Shown piece by piece: positions 1 through 11,064 of a stretch of 64,000 nucleotides of DNA. The notes under the pieces were generated by a model, which made no database searches, was not told where the DNA came from, and was given only the letters and a program-made list of their open reading frames with translations. The position numbers were made by a program, and so were the translations under genes. This stretch comes from Arion vulgaris (Eukaryota; Mollusca; Gastropoda; Stylommatophora; Arionidae). The stretch is taken from positions 24,663,192 through 24,727,191 of the forward strand of contig CM036774.1 in assembly GCA_020796225.1 (NCBI GenBank), written 5' to 3'. Within the stretch, counting starts at the first letter, position 1, and each line of letters begins with the position of its first letter.

Positions 1-1
1 C

Positions 2-73
2 GTCATGGCGCCCGCGGACATCGCGTTGGACAGCTTCGAATTGGAGGAACAGAATAAAAGACAGAAAGTGTAG
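2..73 (+). CDS. possible C-terminal end of an unidentified gene
   Basis: An open frame enters at the window edge and stops at TAG 71-73. It gives about 23 residues (MAPADIALDSF, then ELEEQNKRQKV). The codons are GC-rich (GCG CCC GCG GAC ATC GCG TTG GAC AGC), unlike the AT-rich flank, which is why I read this as a real last exon. No splice site or domain is visible inside it and I do not recognise the protein. It could be chance open frame. Confidence 0.3.
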   Translation, partial: VMAPADIALDSFELEEQNKRQKV

Positions 74-523
74 TAGAAGGAAGAGAATATATTTGAAGAA
101 AAAAAAATGAAACGAAAGGAAACATGGAGATTCAGAAGCGGAAGAAGAAAGTGAAGGAGACAGGCGGAAAAATGTTGAAAATACGCAAATATTTTGTGAA
201 AGTTTATCAAGTTTTCAAGGTTCATCATCGGCGTGTCGTTGATGTCTTATCTGTAAGGGAAACACGTACACTCGGCGGAGCAGGGGTTAAACTGCGCTAG
301 CTTGATACTTACACAGAAAGCCTTGTATGACGGGAAAACTTCTAACGCTGTATCCGGCACGTAAGCTCCCGTTCTTGAATTATTTCCCTTGTCAGTGACG
401 TCAGATAGGGGAACTGACCTAGTGATAACAGTTCTTAAATTTTGGAGCAAGGGAACGGACGTGCTCACATACACACACACGCACACGGACACACACACCT
501 CCCTCTCTCTCGCTCTCTCGGGG
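74..523. other. non-coding stretch with simple repeats
   Basis: No gene is seen here. The first 170 bases are A/G-rich. A short CA tract (about 468-497) and a CT tract (about 499-520) lie just before a SINE. Confidence 0.5.
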
Positions 524-945
524 TCTCTGTGGCGTAGTGGTTAGGTGCTTGTCTCTCGTGCCAAGGTTCGCTCCCTCGTGGAGCCATCTTGATATTTTTC
601 CAGAGATTCCTGATCTCAGTGTAGGTGAGATCGAGTTCCTAGTCCTATCGGAGACGGACGATAAAACGTAGGTCCCGTGTTTAATTTGAGCATGTAAACG
701 AACCATTGACAGTTCAAAATCAAGAAGAGCAGGCTGGAAAGCCGCTGCCAGGGCAAAATTTATTAGAAACGATTAAAAATAAAATTCCTACAAAAATATC
801 TTCACAATCTTCAAAACTGCACCGTGGACCCTCGGCGGTGCTACGGAGTTCGTGCACTGCAACTGAGATCTTCTTGTGTAAGAAAGAGATTAGAGCACAG
901 ATGGTTACTCACCGAAGTGCAGTGATTATGATGTTATCAATTAAT
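524..945 (+). repeat. SINE family F, near full length
   Basis: The tRNA-like head has an A box (TGGCGTAGTGGTTAG) and a B box (AAGGTTCGCTCCC). The body shares GTGAGATCGAGTTCCTAGTC with copies near 15.2, 50.7, 58.9, 59.3 and 61.0 kb. The 3' end is rich in ATCA/ATTA. A 97-residue ORF inside it is a by-product. Confidence 0.8.
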
Positions 946-951
946 CAAGCA

Positions 952-972
952 ATACTCTCTCTCTCTCTCTCT
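952..972. repeat. (CT)n microsatellite
   Basis: A pure CT dinucleotide run just downstream of the SINE F tail. Confidence 0.8.
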
Positions 973-1024
973 TTCAATCATACAACATGGTGTAGCTGAG
1001 CAGACCTCGCAACTGCATCCCTGT

Positions 1025-1250
1025 TTGAAAATGAAAATCGGCATATCCCAAGGACGAGCCATCAACCACAGTAAATAAGTCGTTGATTTTCTAGGCACAC
1101 TTATACGTCAAGTTTCCATTGCTTTCTGAACGGGTGGCGCCATCGTCCTTTGTTAAAATCAACGGAAACAATTTGCAACAACTGTCCAGCGTGATTCGAA
1201 CTCAGAACGTCGGGTAATAGACAGAGTCACTAACCCTAGGCCACACCATA
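1025..1250 (-). repeat. SINE family E
   Basis: Contains the family-E body (GTCGTTGATTTTCTAGGCAC; TTGCTTTCTGAACGGGTGG). The tRNA-like head lies at the right end in reverse orientation (GATTCGAACTCAGAACGTCG). It matches copies at 29.3, 57.2 and 59.9 kb. Confidence 0.75.
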
Positions 1251-1525
1251 GTAAAGGAACCCTTTCATACCTCGTGGTATATAGGTCAATACAGTGTTAG
1301 GCCTGTATTTTTAATTGACCATCGGCACACGATGTGTGATGTGGTCAGCATCACGCCGGCCGCCTTTACTTTCCCAGAGCATGTCTGGTACCCAGTTGAG
1401 GCTGGGTCGACCTGAGAGCCGACGCGGTCAGGAAAAATTCCACGCACATCGCGGGAGCAAAACCCAGACACCAGCCTTGAGAAGCGAGTTCACTAACAAC
1501 TACGCTACAGCGGCTCTCATTCCAT
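1251..1525 (-). repeat. SINE family G
   Basis: Nearly identical to 45184-45455. Shared blocks are AGGAACCCTTTCATACCTCG and CATCACGCCGGCCGCCTTTA. The tRNA-like head is at the right end on the minus strand. Confidence 0.8.
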
Positions 1526-1549
1526 CCCATACTATTATATTTTACTCTC

Positions 1550-1740
1550 CAAGTCTGTGACTAGGGGGTGAAGCAGTGCGTCTTACGTTCCGAAACTCGT
1601 GGGCTCAAATCCGAGCTCGTCGTTATGCTCCTAGTGCATTTCCTCAAAGATTCCTAGGATTGTTGCCGGAGCTACGGAGTTTGTTCTTTGTGCAATACGC
1701 TCGGTAAGTGACGTGCTATTTTGGTGGAGAGGACCGATCC
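1550..1740 (+). repeat. SINE family D, worn copy
   Basis: The tRNA-like head is degenerate (CTCAAATCCGAGC in the B box). The body CTAGGATTGTTGCCGGAGCT matches better copies at 28.6 and 58.0 kb. Confidence 0.65.
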
Positions 1741-1754
1741 ACAAGAGGATACTG

Positions 1755-2015
1755 GTGTTCTTCTTCTTCTTTGCGTTCGTTCTTTACACCAATTTTAATC
1801 ACTCTTTGTGATATGTTTGATCTTTGCCAAGAACGTGTATACGTTGCACATTGGTTTGAAGGCCCCTAAACGCATAGACTTCTACACGTTTAGGATACTT
1901 GTGTCCGATTTCAGCCAAACCTCCTTAGCCGCCTCTTACGACATGCGTGGCAGGTAACAGTGGCTCTATTCTTTATACTTCAAATTTGGGCCCCGGTAAC
2001 CACTCGGGCGTCTCT
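1755..2015 (-). repeat. SINE family B
   Basis: Read on the minus strand it runs from CCGAGTGGTTACCGGGGCCC to an (AAG)n tail. It carries the core GCATGTCGTAAGAGGCGGCT. Other copies are at 2892, 10583, 27432, 29202 and 53190. Confidence 0.85.
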
Positions 2016-2129
2016 GTAAGTGACGAGGTATTTTAATAAAGAGAGACAGAGCCAGATGAGGATACTGGATGTTGATCACAAACACCATCATGTTCCGTTG
2101 AGAAATATTAAAATTGTGGTATATTCTTT

Positions 2130-2615
2130 CCATGACATCACCATCAACGACAGTAAAAGAGTCGTTGATTATTTAGGCACCCCTTTTACCTTCAGTAGTT
2201 TGCCATTGGTGGCGTCTGTTGCTTAGGGGATAGTGACTCGGTCTATTAACCCCGACGTTCTGAGTTTGAATCACGCTGCGGACAGTTTGGTTGCAAATTG
2301 TTTCGCGTGATTTTCACAAAAGACGATGGCACCTCCCGTTCAAAGCAATGGCAAACTCTGACGTAATAATTCTAGAAAAATCACAAACAGCGTTAAAAAG
2401 CTTGGGTTGATTCCCAAAGTCCTGTAAAGGATATGCAATTAACTTTTTAGTTTGCCATTTATTTCTGAAGAGTGATGTCCGTGATCGAGAGAGAGAACAG
2501 TGATGACCAGAAATCAACGGGAACATATTTGCTTCCCAATTGCCCGCCGCGCGCAGAGTTTGAACAAGGTATTCTTGTGTTGTGATTGAGGTCACCACTG
2601 CTAAGCAACAGACGC
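2130..2615. repeat. cluster of three SINE E fragments in alternating orientation
   Basis: A minus-strand 3' half (about 2135-2207) abuts a plus-strand copy with its tRNA-like head (about 2213-2440). A minus-strand subtype copy (about 2450-2615) follows. The alternating order suggests repeated insertion at related sequence. Confidence 0.65.
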
Positions 2616-2891
2616 ACACTGAAGTTCCGTTTATCTAAGAAAAACATTGGTATATCAACGTATTATCTAGTATGCTCCACGGAGATATAAAACATATCCG
2701 CCATATTGACATCACCATGGTGATGTAATCACGACAGTCTTGTTTACGTATGTTGTTACGAAAGACAGTGTCAAGGTCTTTAATATGGTTGAAATGTCAA
2801 AGGTACAGTCTAAAAATAAAACAGACCATTAACCTTATCCACGTCAGTGAAGCTTAAATAGTAGCACGCCCCTTGTGGAGCGTCGCTTTCC
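2616..2891. other. unassigned spacer
   Basis: AT-rich sequence with no gene or repeat that I recognise. Confidence 0.4.
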
Positions 2892-3148
2892 GTCTTCTTC
2901 TTCTTCTTCTTTGCGTTCGTTCTTTACGACCAATTTTAATCACTCTTTGTGATATGTTTAATCTTTGCCAAGAACGTATATACGTCGCACATTGGTTTGT
3001 AGACCCTAAACGCATAGACTTCTACACGTTTAGGACACATGCATCCGATTTCAGTAAAACCTCCTTAGTTGCCTCTTACGACATGCGTGGCAGGTAACAG
3101 TGGTTCTATTCTTTACACCCCAAATTTGGGCCCGTAACCACTCGGCTT
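2892..3148 (-). repeat. SINE family B
   Basis: Second family-B copy within 1 kb, same orientation as 1755-2015. The core GCATGTCGTAAGAGGCAACT and the (AAG)n tail are present. Confidence 0.85.
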
Positions 3149-3335
3149 CAAAGAAGGTCCTTGCCTGGAACCCGGACAGCGAAAGAAGGAGTCGAAATAC
3201 ATGGAGACGAGATTTGAGGCGAGATCAACAATAAGAAGAGCTGGAGGGCTGCAGGAGATAGCTAGAGATAGGAAGACTTGGCATGAGTTGGTTGAGGCCT
3301 TGCCCCACCCGGTAAAGGCAAGAGAGAGAACCACT
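3149..3335 (+). pseudogene. LINE ORF2 C-terminal fragment
   Basis: The translation contains LQEIARDRKTWHELVEAL, the final helix seen at the C-terminus of many invertebrate LINE reverse transcriptase polyproteins. It is 5'-truncated and inactive. A SINE B is joined to its 5' side. Confidence 0.65.
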
Positions 3336-3394
3336 CGGGCGGAACGTCGCTTTCAAACTTCCCGAATGAAATTAAAAACTCTGTGTCTCTCGCA

Positions 3395-3490
3395 AGTTCG
3401 CCTTCCTCCTCCAGAGTAATGTTTAATGTTTCTTTGCTATCCTGCTGCCACCTTTGTCTTGTTCGTTCCCTGCCTCATACCCCACGAACC
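3395..3490 (-). pseudogene. short LINE ORF2 tail fragment
   Basis: The minus strand reads RQGTNKTKVAAG, matching the tail fragment RQGLTKTKVSAG near 45.6 kb. Only about 30 codons remain. Confidence 0.45.
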
Positions 3491-3543
3491 ACTGTGACGT
3501 TTAACTTGGCTAAAACATTTCATCTTACGGAATACAACGTTAT

Positions 3544-3752
3544 TATTTTTCCCCCGATCCAGATGCATTTGAGCTTGCAGTTCTTCGGCTCGGTACCATG
3601 GACATTGTAACCCTTCGGTTCGGTGCCCCGAACACCGTGAATCTGAGGAATCTGTCTCTTTTTCTGCCAACCCGCGGAATTTAACCCCCACTCATAGAGG
3701 GTTTATCACCCGCAGTCCAACGCGCTACTAACACGCTGGGCAGGCAGGCATA
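3544..3752 (-). repeat. SINE family C (tRNA-derived)
   Basis: On the minus strand the head contains GCGCGTTGGACT, followed by an altered B-box region. The body has GGCACCGAACCGAAGGGTTA-like sequence. Other copies are at 23.6, 50.4, 52.7 and 53.2 kb. Confidence 0.8.
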
Positions 3753-3834
3753 CGACGTTATTTATGAGCCAAAGCTCCTCGATATGCAAGGCTTGTATGA
3801 TGTCTCGTCTTAGTCGAGGAAACGAGATGCAGCT

Positions 3835-3871
3835 ACAGAAACTATACACAAATTGTTCAAGAAATGTCTTA
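3835..3871 (+). pseudogene. LINE ORF2 remnant, left flank of the 61-bp array
   Basis: The frame reads TIHKLFKKCLRCILRLRW into the first array unit. This corresponds to the conserved K.F...CLRRILR.RW segment that follows the reverse transcriptase domain. The same ORF resumes after the array at about 4893. Confidence 0.6.
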
Positions 3872-4892
3872 GGTGCATTCTCAGACTGAGATGGTTGGAC
3901 AGAGTGGACAACACAGACCTGTGGATAGGACCGGGGTATTCTCAGACTGAGATGGTTGGACAGAGTGGACAACACAGACCTGTGGATAGGACCGGCGTAT
4001 TCTCAGACTGAGATGGTTGGACAGAGTGGACAACACAGACCTGTGGATAGGACCGGGGTATTCTCAGACTGAGATGGTTGGACAGAGTGGACAACACAGA
4101 CCTGTGGATAGACGGCTGATCTGAACGAGAAGTGGACATGGACAACGACCTGTGGATGGAAGGTATACTCAAGACTAGATGGTGGACGATTGCAACAAGA
4201 CCTGTGGATAGGACGCGATTCTAGACTGAGATGGTTGGACAGAGTGGACAACACAGACCTGTGGATAGGACCGCGTTTCTCAGACTGAGATGGTTGGACA
4301 GAGGACAACACAGACCTGTGGATAGGACCGTATTCTCAGACTGAGATGGTTGGACAGGGACAACACAGACCTGTGGATAGACCGTATTCTCAGACTGAGA
4401 TGGTTGGACGAGTGGACAACACAGACCTGTGGATAGGACCGGTATTCTCAGACTGAGATGGTTGGACAGAGGGACAACACAGACCTGTGGATAGGACCGT
4501 ATTCTCAGACTGAGATGGTTGGACAGAGTGACAACACAGACCTGTGATGGACGCGTATTCTCAGACTGAGATGGTTGGACAGAGGACAACAGACCTGTGG
4601 ATAGGACCGGGTATTCTCAGACTGAGATGGTTGGACAAGGGACAACACAGACGTGTGGATAGGACCGGCGTATTCTCAGACTGAGATGGTTGGACAGGGG
4701 ACAACACAGACCTGTGGATGGACGCGTATTCTCAGACTGAGATGGTTGGACAGAGGGACACACAGACCTGTGGATAGGACCGCATTCTCAGACTGAGATG
4801 GTTGGACAGAGTGGACAACACAGACCTGTGGATAGGACCGGCGTATTCTCAGACTGAGATGGTTGGACAGAGTGGACAACACAGACCTGTAG
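3871..4892. repeat. 61-bp minisatellite derived from LINE ORF2
   Basis: About 17 units. The period was checked as exactly 61 bp at 3880, 3941, 4002 and 4063. Each unit translates as LRLRWLDRVDNTDLWIG, a LINE ORF2 C-terminal motif. The centre (about 4106-4790) has many small deletions, while the outer units are clean. Confidence 0.9.
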
Positions 4893-5160
4893 ATAGGAAC
4901 AAGGCATGAACCCATGATTACGCAGAAGATAATGGAATGGGTCGGATATATACTGCAAAGACAGTCGATTGTCACAAGACAAGCACTTGAGTGGAACACG
5001 CAAGGAAAACGGAAAAGAGAACGTGGTAAAAATATAAATGAAGACGGAGTCTTTTTGAGGAACGGAAGGATGCTGGATTATCATGGACAGTCATAAAGAA
5101 AACGACAAGAGACGAGGGAAAAAAGGAGGATAACTTTTGAGACCCTATGCTCCACAAGGA
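4893..5160 (+). pseudogene. LINE ORF2 C-terminal tail, right flank of the 61-bp array
   Basis: Reads RHEPMITQKIMEWVGYIL, then RQALEWNTQGKRKRERG, the K.(K/E)W.G..L.R followed by the basic GKRKRGRP-like segment of LINE ORF2 tails. It continues the frame interrupted by the 61-bp array. Frameshifts follow, so it is inactive. Confidence 0.7.
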
Positions 5161-5231
5161 ATAAGTAGGTAAGTACAGTTAATTTATATTCAAACTTTAA
5201 ATAAATTGATCTTCTCTCATTCATGATATTA

Positions 5232-5500
5232 ACCAGAGATCCACCCGTGTAGTGCCGGGTCCCACATGCGAAGCAAAGAATAGTATCACTGCGACCTACA
5301 AGGCATGTCGTAAGAGGCGACTAATGTAGGACATAGGGAAGCTATACTAGCCAATAAAAAGCATCGCAGAAATCGGATGTGCTGTCCTACCTGTAGGCTA
5401 ATAACTGGCACAACGTACAATCGCTCCTGGGCTCAGATCACATACAAATCACAGAGTGGTTAACAAGTGGTCGATATAGAGCGTAAGAAGAAGAAAAGAA
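5232..5500 (+). repeat. SINE family A
   Basis: Has the core GCATGTCGTAAGAGGCGACT, the body TAGGCTAATAACTGGCACAA and a 3' GAAGAAGAA tail. Other copies are at 10.84, 19.6, 30.35, 34.5, 50.8, 56.5 and 61.85 kb. Confidence 0.85.
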
Positions 5501-5537
5501 CCAAATATCTTTTAACAATATTCTTTACCTTATCTCT

Positions 5538-5681
5538 TTATTTTTTCCTTATCTCGTCAGCTGTTTCTACAAATTCCTCTACTTTATCTTTCTCTTTTTC
5601 CTCTGTGATTAACCTCAGATATTCTTTTTCTATTCCGTCATTATCTGAGAACAGAACTATGCATCTGAGACTTTCATCCAT
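5538..5681 (-). other. small open frame, 47 residues, unknown
   Basis: ATG at 5681, stop TAA at 5538-5540. The product is charged and helix-prone (IEKEYLRLITEEKEKDK, then VEEFVETADEIRKK). It may be a remnant of a LINE ORF1 coiled coil or another element protein. No homologue is recognised, so no function is assigned. Confidence 0.25.
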
Positions 5682-5774
5682 CCTTGATAATATTTTTCAA
5701 ACTGGTCGTTTAACTTAACTCTTTCATTTCTCCAGTTTATTATTTTTTCCAATTTTACTTTCTTGAAAATATAT

Positions 5775-6745
5775 AGTCACCAACATCAGATAGAAGAAAG
5801 TTGACAGAACCTTGCTTGAATTACATTGAGAAACAAAGTCACCAACATCAGTATAAGAAAGAAAGTTGGTACAGAACCTTGCTTGAATTACATTGAGAAA
5901 CAAAGTCACCAACATCAGCATAAGACAGAAAGTTGGCACAAAGCCTTGCTGAATTACATTGAGAAACAAAGTCACCAACATCAGCATAAGACAGAAAGTT
6001 GGCACATAACCTTGCTTGAATTACATTGAGAAACAAAGTCACCAACATCAGAAAGAAAGTTGGTACAGAACCTTGCTGAATTACATTGAGAAACAAAGTC
6101 ACCAACATCAGCATAAGACAGAAAGTTGGCACAAAGCCTTGCTGAATTACATTGAGAAACAAAGTCACCAACATCAGCATAAGACAGAAAGTTGGCACAA
6201 AGCCTTGCTTGAATTACATTGAGAAACAAAGTCACCAACATCAGCATAAGAAAGAAAGTTGGCACAGAACCTTGCTGAATTACATTGAGAAACAAAGTCA
6301 CCAACATCAGCATAAGAAGAAAGTTGGCACATAACCTTGCTGAATTACATTGAGACAAGTCACCAACATCACATAAGAAGAAAGTTGGCTAACCTTGCTG
6401 GAATTACATGAAACAAAGCCCACCAACATCAGCATAAGAAGAAAGTTGGCACATAACCATGCTAGAATTACATGAGAAACAAAGTCACGCAACATCAGCA
6501 TAAGACAGAAAGTTACATAACCTTGCTTGAATTACATTGAGAAACAAAGTCACCAACATCAACATAAGACAGAAAGTTGGCACATAACCTTGCTGGAATT
6601 ACATTGAGAAACAAAGTCACCAACATCAGCATAAGACAAAAAGTTGGCACAAAGCCTTGCTTGAATTACATTGAGAAACAAAGTCACCAACATCAGCATA
6701 AGAAAGAAAGTTGGCACAAAGCCTTGCTTGAATTACATTGAGAAA
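5775..6745. repeat. 67-bp minisatellite derived from LINE ORF2
   Basis: About 14-15 units of 66-68 bp. One frame reads TNISIRQKVGTKPCLNYIEK, a LINE ORF2 C-terminal segment. An unexpanded paralogue lies on the minus strand near 46.45 kb. The central units (about 6350-6520) contain many small deletions. Confidence 0.9.
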
Positions 6746-6990
6746 CAAAGAATGAAGTGGTTCGACCACTTGATAAGAATGCATCCAAACTAAACAGTAT
6801 ACAGAGTCTTCTACAACAGAACATCAGGAAAGAAGGCGAGAGGAAGACCACGAATAAGATGATTAGATGGCATAGCAGAATCATTTCAAAAAGCAAAAAT
6901 AACGATCACATAAGCTACTGGAGCAGCTCAAGGCAAAAAATCAGAAAACTGACATGCACCTCTGTACAATGTGTGCAATAGAAAGGATGA
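6733..6990 (+). pseudogene. LINE ORF2 tail downstream of the 67-bp array
   Basis: The last array unit runs directly into YIEKQRMKWFDHLIRM and then a KARGRPRIRWLDGIAE-like basic tail. This is the continuation expected in an intact LINE. The paralogue at 46.3-46.6 kb (minus) has the same order without the array. Confidence 0.75.
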
Positions 6991-6999
6991 TTCCATTTC

Positions 7000-7440
7000 T
7001 AGTTTGTAATATCTCCAGTTTGTAATATCTCCAGTTTGTAATATCTTCAGTTTGTAATATCTCCAGTTTGTAATATCTTCAGTTTGTAATATCTTCAGTT
7101 TGTAATATCTTCAGTTTGTAATATCTCCAGTTTGTAATATCTCCAGTTTGTAATATTTCCAGTTTGTAATATCTTCAGTTTGTAATATCTCCAGTTTGTA
7201 ATATCTCCAGTTTGTAATATCTTCAGTTTGTAATATCTTCAGTTTGTAATATCTCCAGTTTGTAATATCTCCAGTTTGTAATATCTCCAGTTTGTAATAT
7301 CTCCAGTTTGTAATATCTCCAGTTTGTAATATCTCCAGTTTGTAATATCTTCAGTTTGTAATTTTAGTTTGTCATATCTTAGTTTATCAATATCTCCAGT
7401 TTGTCCTTTCTCCATTTTGCTAATATTCAGTATGTAAATC
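7000..7440. repeat. 16-bp minisatellite (CAGTTTGTAATATCTC)
   Basis: About 25 units with C/T changes at one position (CTCC/CTTC). It begins where the LINE 3' fragment ends and decays after about 7360. Related 16-bp arrays are at 10.47 and 11.3-11.8 kb. Confidence 0.9.
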
Positions 7441-7559
7441 TCAGTTTGTGCAAATCTCAGTATGAATATCTCAGTTGAAAGAATTAATGTTTAGCATCAG
7501 TGACTTAGATATCATGGACTCAGAAAACATTTCTCCGATGATACTTTATCATGGATAGG

Positions 7560-10170
7560 AAAGAACAAATGTTAAGAAGATATTAGAATATCATGGACAG
7601 AGAAAGAACAAATGCTACAGAAAGTACTTAGAATATCATGGACAGAGAAAAGAACAAATGCTACAGAAGAGTACTTAGAATATCATGGACAGAGAAAGAA
7701 CAAATGCTACAGAAATCTTAGAATATCATGGACAGAGAAAGAACAAATGCTTCAGAAGAGTACTTAGAATATCATGGACAGAGAAAGAACAAATGTTACA
7801 GAAGAGTACTTAGAATATCATGGACAGAGAAAGAACAAATGCTACAGAAGAGTACTTAGAATATCATGGACAGAGAAAAGAACAAATGCTACAGAAGAGT
7901 ACTTAGAATATCATGGACAGAGAAAAGAACAAATGTCACAGAAGAGTACTTAGAATATCATGGACAGAGAAAAGAACAAATGTTACAGAAGAGTACTTAG
8001 AATATCATGGACAGAGAAAAGAACAAATGTTACAGAAGAGTACTTAGAATATCATGGACAGAAAGAACAAATGCTAGAAGAGTACTAGAATATCATGGAC
8101 AGAGAAAGAACAAATGCTACAGAAGAGTACTTAGAATATCATGGACAGAGAAAAGAACAAATGCTACAGAAGAGTACTTAGAATATCATGGACAGAGAAA
8201 AGAACAAATGCTACAGAAGAGTACTTAGAATATCATGGACAGAGAAAAGAACAAATGCTAAGAAGAGTACTTAGAATATCATGGACAGAGAAAAGAACAA
8301 ATGCTACAGAAGAGTACTTAGAATATCATGGACAGAGAAAAGAACAAATGCTACAGAAGAGTACTTAGAATATCATGGACAGAGAAAAGAACAAATGTTA
8401 CAGAAGAGTACTTAGAATATCATGGACAGAGAAAAGAACAAATGCTACAGAAGAGTACTTAGAATATCATGGACAGAGAAAAGAACAAATGCTACAGAAG
8501 AGTACTTAGAATATCATGGACAGAGAAAAGAACAAATGCTACAGAAGAGTACTTAGAATATCATGGACAGAGAAAAGAACAAATGCTACAGAAGAGTACT
8601 TAGAATATCATGGACAGAGAAAAGAACAAATGCTACAGAAGAGTACTTAGAATATCATGGACAGAGAAAAGAACAAATGCTACAGAAGAGTACTTAGAAT
8701 ATCATGGACAAAGAAAAGAACAAATGCTACAGAAGAGTACTTAGAATATCATGGACATAGAAAAGAACAAATGCTACAGAAGAGTACTTAGAATATCATG
8801 GACAGAGAAAAGAACAAATGTTACAGAAGAGTACTTAGAATATCATGGACATAGAAAAGAACAAATGCTACAGAAGAGTACTTAGAATATCATGGACAGA
8901 GAAAAGAACAAATGCTACAGAAGAGTACTTAGAATATCATGGACAGAGAAAAGAACAAATGCTACAGAAGAGTACTTAGAATATCATGGACAGAGAAAGA
9001 ACAAATGTTACAGAAGGTACTTAGAATATCATGGACATGAAAAGACAAATGCTACAGAAGAGTACTTAGAATATCATGGACAGAGAAAGAACAAATGCTA
9101 CAGAAGAGTACTTAGAATATCATGGACAGAGAAAGAACAAATGCTACAGAAGAGTACTTAGTAATATCATGGACAGAAGAAAAGAACAATGCTACAGAAG
9201 AGTACTTGGAATATCATGGACAGAGAAGATCAAATGTTAAGAAGACTTGAAACATGACGAGAAAGAACAATGCTACAGAAGAGTCTAGAATTCATGGACA
9301 GAGAAAAGAACAGATGCTGCAGAAGGTACTAGAATATCATGGACAGAGAAAAGAACAAATGCTACAGAAGAGTACTTAAATATCATGGACAGAATAAGAA
9401 CAAATGCTCGAAGTACTTAGAATATCATGGACATAGAAAATAACAAATGCTACAGAAGAGTACTTAGAATATCATGGACAGAAAGAACAAATGCTACAGA
9501 GGTACTTGAATATCATGGACATAGAAGAACAAATGCTCAGAAAGTCTTGAATATCATGGACATAGAAAAGAACAAATGCTACAGAGATACTTAGAATATC
9601 ATGGACAAGAAAAGAACAAATGTTACAGAAGTACTTAGAATATCATGGACATATAAGAACAAATGCTACAGAAAGTACTTAGAATATCATGGCAGAAAGA
9701 TAACAAAATGCCCACAGAAGAGTACTTAGAATATCATGGACAGATAAAGAACAAATGCTACAGAAGAGTACTTAGAATATCATGGACAGAGAAAGAACAA
9801 ATGCTCAGAAGATACTTAGAATATCATGGACAGAAAAGAACAAATGTTACAGAAGAGTACTTAGAATATCATGGACAGAGAAAAGAACAAATGCTACAGA
9901 AGAGTACTTAGAATATCATGGACAGAGAAAAGAACAAATGCTACAGAAAGTACTTAGAATATCATGGACAGAAAAGAACAAATGTTACAGAAGAGTACTT
10001 AGAATATCATGGACAGAGAAAAGAACAAATGCTACAGAAGAGTACTTAGAATATCATGGACAGAGAAAGAACAAATGCTACAGAAGAGTACTTAGAATAT
10101 CATGGACAGAGAAAAGAACAAATGCTACAGAAGAGTACTTAGAATATCATGGACAGAGAAAGAACAAATG
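7560..10170. repeat. 47-bp minisatellite derived from LINE ORF2
   Basis: About 55 units of GAGTACTTAGAATATCATGG plus 27 bp. The 47-bp period was confirmed at 8401 and 8448. One frame reads CYRRVLRISWTEKRTNA, the motif after the LINE reverse transcriptase domain. As 47 is not a multiple of 3, the motif cycles through all frames. The part from about 9000 to 9830 is rich in small deletions. Confidence 0.95.
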
Positions 10171-10468
10171 CTTCTGTTCTGCAACAGCTTGATATTAAAG
10201 AGAGTTGGCTATTAAAGAGCATAACATCAAGGTAAATTAAATATTTCGAACACATCAAACGACATGAATGACTAGAGAAGATAATTTTGGAGGAATGGTG
10301 CCTGGAAGAAGAATGAGAGGAAGACCTAGAAAGACGATGGGTGCAAGATGTCAGTGACGATCTGAGAATGACTGCTGCTGACGCCGGCCAACTTGCACAG
10401 AACAGAGAGTTTTTCAGATCTGCTGTCATGGGAGCCAAGTTCCGGAAGGGACAAGGTTACTTGATGAT
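10171..10468 (+). pseudogene. LINE ORF2 tail downstream of the 47-bp array
   Basis: Reads VLQQLDIK, KYFEHIKRHE, WVQDVSDDLRMTAADAGQLA and FRSAVMGAKFRKGQG, the standard end of this LINE ORF2. It finishes in a GATGATGAT tail. It is contiguous with the last array unit, so the array lies inside a LINE copy. Confidence 0.85.
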
Positions 10469-10469
10469 G

Positions 10470-10582
10470 ATGATACTTTCTCTAGTTTATACTTTCTCTA
10501 GTTTATACTTTCTCTAGTTTATACTTTCTCTAGTTTATACTTTCTCTAGTTTATACTTTCTCTAGTTTATACTTTCTCTAGT
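10470..10582. repeat. 16-bp minisatellite (TAGTTTATACTTTCTC)
   Basis: Seven near-perfect units that start immediately after the GATGATGAT 3' end of the LINE copy. Confidence 0.9.
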
Positions 10583-10838
10583 TTATCTTCTTCTTCTGTG
10601 CGTTCGTTCTTTACGACCAATTTTAATCACTCTTTGTGATATGTTTGATCTTTGCCAATAACGTGTATACGTTGCACATTGTTTGGTAGGCCCCTAAACG
10701 CATAGACTTCTACACGTTTAGGACACGTGCATCGAATTTCAGCCAAACCTCCTTCGCCTCTTACGACATGCGTGGCAGGTAACAGTGGTTCTATTCTTTA
10801 CACCCCAAATTTGGGCCCCGGTAAGCACTCGGCCGACC
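10583..10838 (-). repeat. SINE family B
   Basis: Full-length family-B copy. The core and the (AAG)n tail read on the minus strand. Confidence 0.85.
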
Positions 10839-10988
10839 CTAGTAAATAAAAAGCGTTGCAGAAATCGGATGTGCTGGCCTACGTGTAGGAACATAACTGA
10901 CACAACGTATAATCGCTCTTAGGCACAGATCACCTACAAATCACACAGAGTGGTTAGCAACTGGTTGATATAGATCGTTCGAAGAAAA
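10838..10988 (+). repeat. SINE family A, 3' half
   Basis: Starts at CCCTAGTAAATAAAAAGCGT, so it is 5'-truncated, and ends in GAAGAAAAAG. It is joined head-to-head to the preceding family-B SINE. Confidence 0.75.
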
Positions 10989-11004
10989 AGATCGGAACGA
11001 AGCC

Positions 11005-11064
11005 ACCATGAATCTCCAAGGCAGCATATTCAGCACCATGAATCTCCAAGGCAGCATATTCAGT
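11005..11064. repeat. 30-bp direct duplication
   Basis: Two perfect copies of a 30-bp unit beginning CACCATGAATCTCCAAGGCA. Confidence 0.8.

Noticed and set aside
247..999. ORFs of 80-97 residues near the left edge
   Set aside because: They overlap SINE F and simple CT/CA repeats and show no recognisable protein.
3871..4892. CRISPR-like array
   Set aside because: Units are contiguous with no unique spacers and come from a LINE in an animal genome.
7560..10192. ORFs of repeated YRRVLRISWTEKRTNA as a repeat protein
   Set aside because: The 47-bp period shifts frame at every unit, so the peptides are fragments of a LINE motif and not a continuous protein.
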